Source of the DNA: Crotophaga sulcirostris
Taxonomy: Eukaryota > Chordata > Aves > Cuculiformes > Crotophagidae
Reading direction: 5' to 3'
Length of the DNA stretch: 64,000 bases
NCBI GenBank assembly: GCA_013397455.1
Contig: VYZB01000725.1
Coordinates: 22,123-86,122 of the forward strand
Below the pieces are notes generated by a model. That model was given only the letters and a program-made list of their open reading frames with translations, was not told the origin of the DNA and did not search any database. Position 1 is the first letter of the stretch, and each line of letters begins with the position of its first letter. The position numbers and the translations under genes are program-made. Below, in pieces: positions 1 through 12,717 of the stretch.

Positions 1-3000
1 ATTTGAGAGGTTAATCTAAATGATTTCATGCATTCTGCCACCACGTCATCTGTCATGTCACCACTTCCGTCCAGCAGACAGAACAGTATAACCCTTCCTT
101 GCAAGTTAAGCCTCACCTTGTGTGTAAGATGGGTACCTGGCTTTACAGAAACAATGCATTTGTGAACCATCCCACCAAACTCGCCTCTCTTTTCCAGCCA
201 CAAAAGGGATATCTGTAATGACTCTCCCTAGAAAAGAGCAGGCCAAGAAAGGGGATAGATCAAGGAATCTTTGCCTTGTTTCTATCTTTCCAGCACACGA
301 AGAAAACCGTGAACCATCACACTGAAATTTCCATCCAAGACTGCTGACTGGAACTATAGGTCTCACAGCTGTGCAGTAATACCAGGTACCATGTCGGAGT
401 AGATCCCTCTCAATCCATTCATGTTCCTGTTTTAAATCACATTTTTATGGCAGTGAAATTTTACTAGTAATCCCAGCTGCTTTACTGAAGTATTTGGGAG
501 GTCCCCAGATCCTCATAAATTTCTCTTAGCATCTAAGGCTGTACTAACTCATTTGAACTGAAGTGGCTCCAATACTTTGAAATAAATCTCATTTTATGGC
601 TTGGAAAGATTTGGGCAAATACTAGTCAGTTAATTCCCCACTGGCTTCCTGCCTCAAAAAGTGATACAAGTTCTTGCCAGGGCTATCAAACTGAACTTTA
701 ACTCTGCTTCAAATCAACCTGAAATGCAGAGATGGGAAAAGTTTTGTTATTCTTCGCACTGAACTCTCTGCAACAGCAAGCTCATCAAACGTCGTTTCAT
801 ATGGTTTCTTTTTTTGGTTTCACTAGCCAAAAAGCTGTTTTTTAAACTAAGACGAGATGTGCCATGAACTGCTGGCTTGCATCCTAGGCACATATTCTAA
901 AGCATTCCTCCTTTTTCTTTAACATTGTTTTTTATAATGTTATTTTCTGCCTTTCCCAGAATGGGGGAATCTTACTTATCTATCTAAATATTTAATCTTA
1001 AAATGAACTGATTCCTTTTCATCACCCCATCCCATCCAACTTTCTTTCCCTGGACTCTGCTTTTGCCAGCATTTTATGTAGACTACGTCTTTTGATAACT
1101 CAAATAAGTAGTTTATTGCTATGCAGGCTTCAGGAGTGAAACGTCACTGGCTGAGAGGGAGCAAGTATTGGTCTTGACAGTTTGGATGCTGCTTCTTTTC
1201 TCAAAGATGACTTCTCTGACAGCACCAGAAAGCTTTGTCTGTTTTCAAACTCTAAGATATGACAGGGACTCAGAATGCAGGATAAGACAGACCATGCCAG
1301 GTCAGTGTTTTTGTCCACACAAGCTTACGGTCTCTTTGAATTTATAAATTAACAGAAGAAAAGATGCTGGGGAGGAGGACGGGGAAGAGCATCTCAAATT
1401 CTTGCAATAGGTAAGCTTTCCACAGCCAAACCCTGATGTATTCAAGAGAAGCCACATAGCCTTTGTTAAGCTATACATCCTGTGCTTAATTGAGAAATGA
1501 TTCTTCATAAGTCCTGGGGAGCTACAGGTCTCTCTGTCTCTCAAATGGGAAACAATCATATCTCACGGCAACTCATTACGTATTCTTTTTGTACCACGGG
1601 TTGTTTTAAAACCGTGAAATTAGTTCTGGCAGAGTGTACAGAGAAACACCCATGAGATGAGACTGAAAGAGTTATGTAAGGTTTCCACACATTCTTCATG
1701 AATGTTAACTCTTCATGGCTAGAAGTCAGCCCTTTTAGATGAAGAAACATTCCTATAGTATATAAAGGAAACATGGCTTTTTTCTTCTCTGACATTCTGC
1801 ATATAAAACATCTCCGTAATCATGTCTGGCAAAGAATTCTCCTTTCTCCATTGTTTCTTTTGATGCTTAGATAGTTATCATGAAATATGACTGTTATCAA
1901 TGAAATAAGTTTATAGTATCTACAAATTAGTTGAGCCGGAGCTGCCTGTGCTGATAAGTAAATTGACCGTTATGTGTGGTGCACTAAAACCTAAAAATCA
2001 CAGACATTAACATCTGTAACATCACATGAGGACACTGCTGCCATAAAACAGGATGAATGTGAGGATCTGCCTGATGGGTGACACTCTCTAGCCTGGGTGC
2101 CTTGTACTCTCCAGCAAGGATCAGAAGTACTTCCAAAGCCTGTAGCCTCTGCAACTATCAGCGGGCTTTTAGCCTGTCTAGGAAGAACATAAGCACACAC
2201 ATTTATGTAGATGCTAGGGTTAGTGAGCTGAAAGCCTTTAAAGCTGGAATTCTTCTGTTGTCTGCTCAGTCTAAAGAGCTACGATGGTACCTGGGCTCAA
2301 GTTAACAGTACAGCTCAACAAATGCACATCTGGGCCTGGAAGAGACTCCTTGTGCTCTCCTGCAAGTAGGACAGAGGGGCAGGAAACTAAGCTTAAACTT
2401 TTGCTCAGCTTTGAGAGCTATGAATGGGGGCAGGATGGAGCTGCAGCTCAAGCTGCATTTAAGATGGGATCTTTTCTCATTCTCCTTTTGCAGTGAGGCT
2501 CCATCCCACTGCTGACTAAATCAACGAGTAGTGTACACGGTGTTCAAAGAGACTTGGAGTCATGAGACTGAGTGTCAGGATGCAGTGGGGTCTTTGTAAA
2601 AGCACATATAGCAAGGTCAACCTTCTTGAATTGCAGGTACACTCATAATTGCTCCAGGTATGAAAAAAATCATCACATGAAACTTTCAGCTAAAGCTCTA
2701 ATTTGTTAAATTCATGTTGGAAAGATTTTGCATGAAAACCTCACTGCTCGCTAGGCCCTTAGGAGTACAGTACTGATGAGTGAAATGCCTTCACAGAACT
2801 GCTGGAAGATAGGCTACTTCTTTAGAAATGCAGCTGCTTTTACTTCTTGCATTTCAAAAAGAAATTCAGATTCTTTGACAAAACTATAGTGGAATAAATG
2901 ACAAAAAAACCCCAAATCCAACGAAACAAACCATAGCAGAGGCAATATATTAGCCAGATTCAGTAACTTAGACAAATACATATATCTCAGCTTCTGCAAT

Positions 3001-6000
3001 TTCTTAAGTTCTGAGGATGGAAATGGTCTCATTTAAGGTCATGTGAAGTGTGTGAAAAACCCTAGAAGATTTGCTTCTTAATTTCTAACAGTCTTCTGTT
3101 GACACACTCTGCTATATACGTAATGAGCAACAAAAGTCAGAAGCATCCTGTTAACTGATGGATGTTGAAGTTCCGAACATTATATAAATTCAAGAAGAAT
3201 AAAGTCTTGTTGGCTTGTTCTAAAACTGAATTAGGCCATTAAAAGAGGAAATTATTTTAGTTGCTTAAATATTTCTCAAAGCAAATGCTACCTTGGAGAT
3301 AAATTGTAGTACTGTTTTCATACGTCTTATTTTCCTGTCTTTAAACATTTTGGAAAACTGCTCTGAATATTATGCAAAAATGTAAAACTGAAAAACACAA
3401 AGGATATTAGGACTGTCTGAATTACAGATGTCTCTAAAGACTAATGACATAAAGATGTGAAACAGACTGACCTTAAATGTCCTTATTCTCAACCTGTTTA
3501 AAGGTCTTGTGTTTGTTTCTTACTTTACTTTCATACTTGGGCTGACTGGAAATTATGATAACCATTCACAGAAATTATATAAAAATAAACTAAAATTTCT
3601 CCTTCATGCAACTGAGCCCACTGTATGTGTGTTATATTAAATAGGTAAGATTTCTAAATCCCTTACCAGCCTTCCTCTACAGGGTACAGCATTTGAGAGG
3701 TGACCTATGGGCACATGCAAATCAATACCCTCTGTGGAACGGGAGAGCTTGCTGCAACGTGTCAGTGTCTTCCCCCAGCCATTAAAATTTAAAGAACCAT
3801 TCACTGGCAGCTGTTAAAAAAAGAAACCAAAACAGCCCCTACTACAACAAACACTTCTGTTGATAAAAAAAGAAAGAGACAGAAAATCTTTCAGGATGTC
3901 CTTCCTTCTTTACTATTGCAGACACTTGCCATATGAGAGGGCAGAAGGAGTGAAGGCAGAGAAAGATTTCCAGTGGTGTAATTCAGCTTTAAAGTTAAAA
4001 ATAAACAGAACAACCCATAGCTCCTGGAGATAATGCATGCTACCTTTACAAAATTCCTAGTATTCCATCGCCTGTTGCCCTGAACAATCTTGGTTTTATT
4101 CTGTTTAATTGAATGGTTATCGCTGAGTGGAGTGGAAAACCAAGGCAATTGGTTGTCAGTGTTTTATAGCAGCAAAGTAAAAATTTTTCTTTACAATTGC
4201 ATCATTTAATCATTCTCTGTTTCTTTGTACATTCCAGAGAAGACTGGTACAATTTACTTTTGAACGCAGTGACATGCATTGCTGGAAATTCATCACTTTC
4301 TGTCTCCAACTGATACCTAATGTTTTAAAGGTATCCCTGACTTGATGCTTCAAAATACCTTTCTGCATACCAACAAAACTATGCAAGGACATAAATTCAA
4401 CCTCTTCTCCTCTAGGAGTGGGTTGGAAGTGACATGCCGCTACAGCCTGAATCACTTCATTAAGTTTTTTTTTGTGATTTGATACTTCTTTCCAGCTAAG
4501 AGCGAACTGACACTGCAGCTCTGAATGTACAGTATGCATGACTGAATGCATGGCATGGACAGTTCTGTGCCAAACTGAAGAAGGGCAACATAGGATATGA
4601 CCCCCTTAACACCTGGTCTGGGTCATTAGGAACACGTTCTGCAGCTCTGGAACACCCCTGGCTCCATTTGTTCTCTGGAATGACAACAGGATGCCTGACG
4701 CTTTCCTCACTGCTGCTTTCACACTGGTAAAAGTGAGATGAGAGATGAAGAGTCAGTCTTCCAAAATGTTAGGAAAACATAAGATTTAAACTGATGTTTA
4801 ATTGCAAAAAGTAGCAAAACTGACCAGCAATCTCCCTTTCCCTCCACCATTTGAGCTTCTATGGAGTTTTCATTTAGGGAGGTGCTTTGGGAATAGGTGG
4901 GAACAGGAGGAGACTACTTGCATTCAAGTACATGGTTTTAGCAGAAAAGACTTTTTGGCTGTATGTGAAAACCAACGCATGGCCTGAATTCTGATTTCAT
5001 CCATATTATGATTACTTCAACATAATCTATAGCCTAACACACAAGTGAGGCTGTCCAGCTCACGAGATTCAGACAAACTGGTTTATTCTAACATAGTTAA
5101 ACTCTACCTCCAATAGCCAAGGGAACATCAGCCATCACATGAATTACTTCATTGTTCAGTTTTACTGACAACTCAAAGATATCGCACTCCCAGAGTAAGC
5201 AAGAGGACCTTCAACTGTAAATGACCAGATTTTGTTAGCCCAATCCAACATGCAGTATTACAGCTTATGACTGCAAAAGCAGCCCTCTCCCTACTAAAAA
5301 ATAACAAACCAAACAAAAAATCCCTACAATTAAACAAACCAACCCCAAACCTGTGCACTACTAAAGTAGAAGAGCAAGCAACTTAGGAAGCAGAAGACTA
5401 TTATTTATTCCACATGATTTCCACCTTTTTATAGTAGAAGGCCAAAATAAGCCATAGCACCTTCTAACACTGAGAATGGAAAGCAGCATAATTCATCTAC
5501 CTTCACTTGCTCAAGTATTTCAACTATGAGCTTTATGGCTCATCTCTAAGCAGCCTGGGGTACAGCTAATGCAGCTTTTATATACATTTTGGTTGGAGAA
5601 ATACTGCTTGGAATACTTCCCTTTTTCTTAGAAAATTCAAAGCCGTCAGAAGTCTAAATTTTCTGTTCTTTCTTCCTCTATTTTTAAGGCACTTAAGAAA
5701 AGGAAACACCCAGCATCAAGTTGAAAATAGTGTCTGGCTCATTATGTGTTTTCATAACGTCATCTTCCCTAGCCAAAATAATGCAAGTTACCAGAAGCAA
5801 GCACACAAGATTTTCCATGTTAAGGGGGTAGTTTCGAGTGGCAATTTCAAGTAATGAAAAATTAAGGAATGTGAAAAAAAAAAAAAATGCTTAAACCCCA
5901 TCCAGTTTTACAAACAATTTAGTTACAGTTTTATAGTTATGGCAAAAGGTAAATTACTGTTCCAACTTTGTAGACCTTGGTACTCAGTTTTCAAATAAGT

Positions 6001-7188
6001 GATTACTAGAATTTCTGAATAATGCAAAACCATTTTTTAATGCTTAGCCCTGAAGTCACGTCTTAACGAGAAGCTTAAGAGTTTGGACTGAAACTAAATA
6101 AAGAAGGAAAAAAATAGAAAACTCCCTCCCTGTTTGCACTGATTTCAGTGAAGTCAGAAGTAACAGACATCACTGCTTCTCTAATAGTAAATGCCTACTG
6201 ACTAATTAGTGATAAAGCTTTATCTGCAATCCATCCACATGGGCTACAAACCAAGCAATGCTCTTACTTCCCAGTAGCTTCAGAAGAGCAATACTACCAT
6301 GGTACGTGAGAATATTAGAAAGTCACCATTAGTCTATGCAACTTTATTTCGTTAAGAACCAAATGAATCAATTTTTAAAGTTTAAGGTTTAAGACAAATA
6401 TAACAGTAAAATTTAGTAAAATCAATTTCTTCTGTCTTTCCATATGAAAAAGCTCATTTTCAGCTAATTTTACCTCTTATTTTTAATATTCCCTTTCCTG
6501 CAATTGCATTTAACTAATGTTGAGAACTGCCTGGTATTTATCACAGCGTTTCACTGCTGCATTTTAGAAAATGCAAGTGCATGAAATAAAATCCAATGAA
6601 GAAAGAAAAAATGCATCTAAATCAATATTGACTAAATCTTCTTTGTTAATACTAATAAGGGCACATTTCAGTATTTTTTGGAAGCAGATACAGTATTTAA
6701 AATAGAAATTATTTGTTAATATTCCCATTTTTGTAGCTGTATGAAGCATTTAGTGGAATTATTAGAGCTGTTAAACTTCCTGTTTCCTCCTAGATGCCAG
6801 ACTGTGGTTGGGGCACTGCTCTGACTTCCACTGCTACAGCCTCAGGTCTCCTAAGATCATTACTTATTGTCCTTTCTGTGATGGAGACCCTAACATAATG
6901 AATCAAAGCATCCAGAAGAAAGGCTTCTGCAGCTGAGACAATGTAGTTTTGAGTACAGTCCTCCCTTTTGGTCCTTGGCCTTGTGTATGCATTAAGTATT
7001 TTCATGTACATACTCTCCTAATCCTTCTTCAAGAGACCCATGATGCCTCTTAAAGGGCAGTGACTGCTGCAGTCTTCCCAGTGGCTGAATTCTGCTGTGT
7101 AGATCGTTATCTCGTACCTAAATATATTTGTGGTTTGACACGTCTTTTTTTCTACCTCTAGATTTCCCCTCACTTTGGGGTATAAGAT
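1..7188. other. AT-rich non-coding span, no gene recognised
   Basis: Unique-looking AT-rich sequence with no transposon, RNA gene or gene that I recognise. Open stretches are short (at most about 113 codons, near 4210-4551 minus) and resemble no known family. One splice-bounded open stretch at 117-227 on the minus strand is discussed as a lead. An A14 run lies at 5874-5887, and an A/C-rich low-complexity patch at about 5290-5350. The most likely status is intron or intergenic DNA. Confidence 0.7.
5874..5887. repeat. A14 homopolymer
   Basis: Run of 14 A. No LINE or SINE body was recognised just upstream, so it is treated as simple sequence rather than a retrotransposon tail. Confidence 0.9.
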
Positions 7189-7192
7189 CTTT

Positions 7193-7259
<67 letters not shown>

Positions 7260-7270
7260 CTGCTTCTTTC

Positions 7271-7318
<48 letters not shown>

Positions 7319-7431
7319 TATTTCTTTCTTTNNNNNNNNNNNNNNNNNNNNNNNNNNNNNNNNNNNNNNNNNNNNNNNNNNNNNNNNNNNNNNNNNNNNN
7401 NNNNNNNNNNNNNNNNNNNNNNNCTTCTTTC

Positions 7432-7474
<43 letters not shown>

Positions 7475-7547
7475 CTCTTTCTCTTTCTCTGCTTCTTTCT
7501 TTTTCTCTTTCTTTCTTTCTTTCTTTCTTTCTCTCTCTTTCTCTGCT

Positions 7548-7634
<87 letters not shown>

Positions 7635-7702
7635 CTTTCTCTCTTCCTTTCCCTCTCTCTTCCTCTCTCTCTCTTTCTTTTCCTCTCTCTTTCTTTCCCC
7701 CC
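7189..7702. repeat. Long interrupted (TTTC)n / (GAAA)n microsatellite
   Basis: About 0.5 kb of near-pure pyrimidine on the + strand, made of TTTC tetramers. The array is broken several times by the same short interruption (TCTCTG followed by CTTCTTTC), seen at about 7256, 7490 and 7541. The sequence right after the gap (7424) starts inside the same interruption. A single A interrupts near 7320. The right flank (about 7640-7702) decays into CT/CCT-rich sequence. The repeated interruption shows that the array grew by duplication of larger blocks, not only by single-tetramer slippage. Long reading frames on both strands here are artefacts of the 4-bp period. Confidence 0.97.
7332..7423. other. 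Assembly gap (92 N) inside the microsatellite
   Basis: Ninety-two consecutive N bases lie within the TTTC array. The true array length is therefore unknown. The gap size may be an estimate or an arbitrary placeholder. Confidence 0.99.
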
Positions 7703-9454
7703 GCTTTTCAAAGATTCTTGAGCACACAGTTGTATGTTATATAATTGTGTAATTGTCATACAGTATTGTATCTCTATGAAACATGCCCCGAAGTTATGCT
7801 TTCACTTATGGTTCTTTAAAGAAACAGTTTCCAGCTGTGGCAATATCAGAGGTTTAGTTAATTAATAAATAATTCAGGAATTTACTTTGGATATTGATGA
7901 TCCTTTCATTAAACTGCAACATAGAATATGAATGGAGAACATTCCTCCTTGTGATCAAACATAAAATATATTCTGGACATGTTTTGCCATGAGACTTAGT
8001 CACAGTACACAAAAATATCACTCTTCAGTTATAAAGTGATTTACAAGGAATGTTTTCTGACATGAAAAAGTTCCTGCAACTTGTTCAGAAAACTACTTTT
8101 CTCTTCTTTATAGGAACTCCGAAGAAGCCTGACAGCAATCTAATCAAGACAGGCAAATGAGGTCAACTTTCTTGAAGGGTTGTAAAATTTCTCCAGAGAC
8201 ATTTACAGAATGTCCTGGCACAGAGGTATTTTCTTAAGTCACTGACTTTGTCTTCTGTGGCTCTATACCATTCTATAAGGCCTCCTTGTCAGTTTGTACT
8301 CTCTGCTGGGTACCAATGCCCCAGCTGAGGAGACACTTCATTTTTAATTTAATTCTGAACACCTCAAAGGATGGCGAGCTTCAGGAAGCAATGGAATTAC
8401 AGAATATTACATTTAGACTTCCAAAGTAATAATAATCTGATAAATAATAATTTATTCCACACTCAAACTTATGTTTATTTATTTAATGTCAAATTTAAAG
8501 CTGCAGTCAAAGCAACTGTTTTCTTCCACTGCTAATTACACTCTTTACTGCATTTCATATAGAAACTGAGTTTGTATGCAGACTCAGATAAAAATAAAAT
8601 TAAGTCCTCCTATTTTCTTGATTCTATTTCTTTTCTTAGCTGTCTGAACCATCCTTTCCATGGCATTCAGTGAACGAGTGATGAGCTGAAGAAGCTGTAA
8701 AGATCTAAGTGTGTGCAATGAGCGTAAAGCCATTTTTAAAGAAGCCAGATTAACTTGGCTGAGAATTAGAACAAGCATTCGGGAAACCCCGCCTAACAAT
8801 CAAAGGAGGGGGTTCTGGTAATGCAAGCACACACCACCAGCATCCTGCCTTTGCAATAGTTCATACCAGCGATATGTTGATGTGGAAGATGAAAAATATG
8901 TCAGTTTTTCTTCAGCACTGCAAAAGTACACACTTCCACGGATTATACAGAAAAGTTTGCACGTAATATCAAATAGTTTCCCACAGCTTGACAAAATGCA
9001 TTAATATATTATAGTCTTCCTGTAGCTTGTATTTATGGTAAACTATCTGATGAATTTCCTCGTATTATATGCAGCTTCCTGCTTATCTTGTCTCTACTGA
9101 AACTGCAAGGAGGAATCCTGGCGCCCAGCAATTTGTACAAAACCGCACATAAGCACCTCTCTACACACAGACCATATTGCACTTAACAGTACCACAGAGC
9201 CTGGTGTCTCTGATTAAGAAAAGCACCACAGAGTCTGGTGCCTCTGATTAAGAAAAGCACTAGAGGGACTTCAGCATAAGCAGAACTACAATACTATCCC
9301 AGCCTACGGATGCAGAGGGTACAAGACTTTCAGAAAGGCACTTTCTATGCAATTTCTATGAGCTGATGACCGATTAAACACACAAACTGAAACATGCCTG
9401 TTTGGAAAAGAGGCTGAATGCTCAAGGCACAGGATTCAGGGCTGGCATCAAAAA
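7703..9454. other. AT-rich non-coding span
   Basis: No transposon or gene recognised apart from the 34-bp tandem duplication at 9191-9258. A 71-codon leucine/arginine-rich open stretch on the minus strand (8584-8799) was examined and not accepted as coding, because no usable splice donor follows it. Confidence 0.65.
9191..9258. repeat. 34-bp tandem duplication, two units
   Basis: Unit 1 is 9191-9224 and unit 2 is 9225-9258. Both begin ACCACAGAG and end AAGAAAAGC. They differ at only two positions (both C/T transitions), so the duplication is fairly recent. It is not part of any transposon I recognise. Confidence 0.95.
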
Positions 9455-9640
9455 GGCCCTGGTCCAGTAGTTAATTACTCACACAAAGTGGAAGAGCTGC
9501 ACTGAGGCAGCATGGGAGGGCTCTAATCTAGAATAGCCAGGTGCCTGCTGGTCCAGGGTTCCCCTGGCTGTTAGAACACCCAGTTCAAATCCCTCATCTC
9601 ACTGAAACTTGAACCTGAATGGCTTTGGCAACCAGATAAT
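9455..9640 (+). mobile_element. Probable remnant of an old tRNA-derived SINE
   Basis: The sequence TGGTCCAGTAG at 9460-9470 fits a pol III A-box. GTTCAAATC at 9583-9591 fits a B-box exactly. After the B-box comes a stretch with 'acttgaacctg', which resembles the body of tRNA-derived SINEs found widely in amniotes, especially turtles. The spacing between the boxes is too large for a simple tRNA, so the copy is either rearranged or contains two partial units. The match is from memory of the family and the copy is very diverged, so this is tentative. It is not a functional tRNA, because the T-arm does not pair. Confidence 0.35.
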
Positions 9641-12600
9641 GAACTTACACACCAGATGAAAAGCAGAATTTTGTACATTACTTGCAAATTTTTCAGTCAG
9701 AACTATCCATTCAAAAGAGCTGAAGGGCTTCAGAGAAGGACAAACCCATTCCTTTTCTGTATTTAAAGAAGTGAGTCAGATGCCAAGACACTGTCCAAAT
9801 CCGGTGTTATGTCCAGAAAGAGAAAGCTCTTCCTGCAAACTTTAGTGGTTTTTTTTTTCCCTGGAATTGCCTAAATACTATATTTATCTCTTTATTCTCT
9901 TATTACTTTGTATTGCTTACTTACTCTCAAGGGTGTTTCTGTAATTCTTACAGGAAGTATAAGCTCTTATTTGCCCCCCAATTCACATGCAAATCTGAAG
10001 ATGCAGACTTTACCTCCATAAACAAATCTATGATAATCCTGATGCCTAATCACTTACAAAGCAGATGCTTAACATTTCAAATTGTGCAACTCAAATAGTG
10101 CCTGACAAGTAGAAATAACAGTAGAATACTGATCATGACATCAGGACTACCTGGAGATTTGTTTAATTCTTGCCTCCCCATCCCCAAGAGGAAAGCTAGG
10201 AAAGGAATTCTCTCTAGACTTGCATGAGGAGGCTAAGGAGTGCAAACTCCCAACTATAGCAGTGCAGCTTACAACCTCGATTCATCTGTAACAATCCTGA
10301 CCTGGACACAATCAGCAGGCAGATTTTCTAAACCCTGAACCAGCTAACATATTCCAAAACAGGGGCTTTTCTGTTGCATTATACTGAAAGGGAAAAAGTT
10401 GGCTTCTATTATGAACAACTCTTGATACTAAATTTCATTTGACATAAATGCCAAAGGGAGAGTTAACACGGAGTAGGAATTTTCTCTTTTGCTTACTCCT
10501 GCTCTCAATTGAAATGGGTGTCATTTATTGAAAACTGGCTGATACTTTCCTGTCTCGGAGACGATCACTTCTCGAAAACCAGGATCATCTTTTCTTCACA
10601 TTATCCTGCCACTGCAGGCATTATTCTTCATTTGAATTTAAGTTATTTAACCCTTATAGTGCTTCAATGCTTTTCAGCCACAGACCAGACAGCATTCATT
10701 ACAACCTGCAGTTCTCTCAGGTTTTACTATATCAGCATTCTTGCTTTATAATGGAAAAGTGATTAAGTGACTCCCCAGTACCAGACAAAACGCCAGTGGC
10801 TTAGCAAGTACCAACATCCTTGAATCTGGCAGTACAGGTTCTCTCTGTAACCATCCTTCCACTCTCTCAAACAATGGGCCATAGTCTCTGGCCTCATAAA
10901 AACAGAATAAGTTAACTCACCTCCATGAAGTCAGATTCACTTCATGTAAGTACAATCAGAATCAGACACAAAATACTTAATCAGGTTTTGGATGTGGATT
11001 TTTCAGCCCACAGTGATTTAGAGTACAACTGAGTCATTCAGTCATTATAAAAAGAATCATACTGACTTCTTATTAATAACACAGATTAGAGGTAGTTGAG
11101 ATGAAAGGGAGAGGTTTGCTTAATTCCTGTACAATTCTGATTTTTTCACTGGAATCATGCCAGTGCGAGTGCACACTGAACCAAGCCCAGGCTAGAAAGC
11201 CCAAAGCCAAGGGGATCATTACTACAAGGTCTGGGCTACCTGGCCTCAACCATTGAAGGATTTATGCAAAACAATTACAAAAAGGCCCACTGAATTCAAG
11301 GAACTAGTCATGCACTCAGTTTTAAAAGCCAAGGATGGAATGGCACTTATTGCTTAATGGACCTTAAAAGCCACCTCACAATCCTCAATTTATATTATAA
11401 AAACACAACTGAGCTAAAAAAACAACAAAGATGTGCAGAGGCTACAACTGAAATGGTCTTTCTGCATCTCCAGCTGCCGACTAATAAATCTCAGCTAGCT
11501 AAAGTAAACAGCCACAAAACCAATGCACATTTGATCGTGAATATATTGAATTAGGAATTTCAATTGTGATAACAAATCAAGTTCCATCAATTATCCCACT
11601 AGAAGAATAATTTTTCTAAGCATCAAACAGCATTAAGATTATGCAATACTGATTAAAGAATCAGTTACTAAAAATCCACATAGGTCAAATTCGGGAATCT
11701 TTCATAATCTGAAAAGTCTGGAACATATCTTTGAGTTTAAGGTAGAACTTTCTATTTATATCAGTACTCAAGAATGAAGCTCCGGCTTTCAAACACGAAG
11801 CTGGACCCTGCAGTTACTACTTAACTAAGAAGTTACTCAGCAGGTTTAGAGCCAAAATGCTTATGAACAAGGGGGACAGAAAGAAAGTGCAATAGTTTTC
11901 CTCTTTCTCAGTATGTGCTGGATACTATATGGTAACACTTTTGCTGGAAGTGTATTGCCTAGGGCTGGATCTCACAGTCTATATGGCACTAAATTGCTTT
12001 AGAAATTTAGGGACTTCTGAACAGCTTAATGAACAAGCAGTTCAAAGAAATCCTTGTCCCCTTCCACAATCTACTTACCCCAGTGGAATCAGTCACAAAT
12101 TTTCATCAGAAATTCTGAGTAAGCAACAAGTTTTCTCCACAGATTTAGAAAAGCTGTCCAAGGCATAAAGCCAACGAAGAGGACAGAAAGCGAGCATATT
12201 TTATTCTTGCTAGATGGCAGAGTTGCCACTGCAACATGTTCTCCTTGTCAGCAGCCCACAGTTCTGGCAGGGTTAACCATGACAGACTCCCTCTTCAGAA
12301 TGGGCTACTGTACAGCATCAAGACAGACACTTCAGAAGGTACTTCACTGTACTGAATTACAAGCAGATTGTCTTTCCTCCCTTTCAGACACTTCCTTAAA
12401 TGTGTGACATTGTTCCATCTTTAAATTGTTTTCAACTAATTACTATTTGTATCTGTAATGCCAGGCAGTGAACAAACATAAAAGAAAACATGCAATCCAT
12501 CATCTAAGAAGAAACTGCAGAATGCCAGATCGCCTACTTCAGAAAATTATCCACTGTATTGTAAGTATATTTAAAAACAATTCTTAAAAGGGGGGGAGAG

Positions 12601-12686
12601 GTGCTGTTTTTAAGTTCACATTCATCTTCTTATATTTTCCAAGGCCAAAGAGAAATAGCTTTACGATATCATCCAATCCAAACTCT

Positions 12687-12717
12687 CCCCCCACCTCCCC
12701 AAACCCTGAACCCACCC
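12687..12717 (-). other. G-quadruplex motif (minus strand), C-rich on plus
   Basis: Read on the minus strand there are five G-tracts in 31 bases: GGG, GGG, GGG, GGGG and GGGGGG, with loops of 1, 4, 3 and 4 bases (the last loop itself contains GG). This meets the usual G3+N1-7 rule with a spare tract. The complementary C-tracts on plus could form an i-motif. No promoter or gene start was found beside it. Confidence 0.8.

Noticed and set aside
1167..1300. Exon-like stretch on plus (acceptor TCTTGACAG near 1180, donor CCAG|GTCAGT near 1300), with an open frame on minus too
   Set aside because: Open on both strands with no recognisable peptide. The acceptor lacks a good pyrimidine tract.
3707..3722. 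'TGGGCACATGCAAAT' shared with a site near 45926, containing an octamer-like ATGCAAAT
   Set aside because: A 15-base match with no extension on either side. Likely coincidence.
4210..4551. Minus-strand 113-codon open stretch
   Set aside because: The peptide is not recognised. In DNA this AT-rich a stop occurs roughly every 15-20 codons per frame, so several open stretches of 100 codons or more are expected by chance in 64 kb.
5173..5358. Minus-strand open stretch after a TTATTTTTTAG acceptor
   Set aside because: The only donor (AAG|GTCCTC) is weak and the peptide is unrecognised.
7118..7759. Long reading frames of K/E/R or S/F/L repeats over the microsatellite, on both strands
   Set aside because: They are forced by the TTTC period and run through the N gap. 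They are not proteins.
8584..8799. Minus-strand 71-codon stretch with regularly spaced L and R, recalling a voltage-sensor S4 helix or a leucine-rich exon
   Set aside because: A plausible acceptor exists (TTCTAATTCTCAG) but no usable donor precedes the stop, the residue spacing does not fit a known channel, and the length is within chance.
9549..9600. Possible tRNA gene with an exact B-box
   Set aside because: The T-arm stem does not pair and no cloverleaf can be drawn. Treated as a SINE remnant instead.
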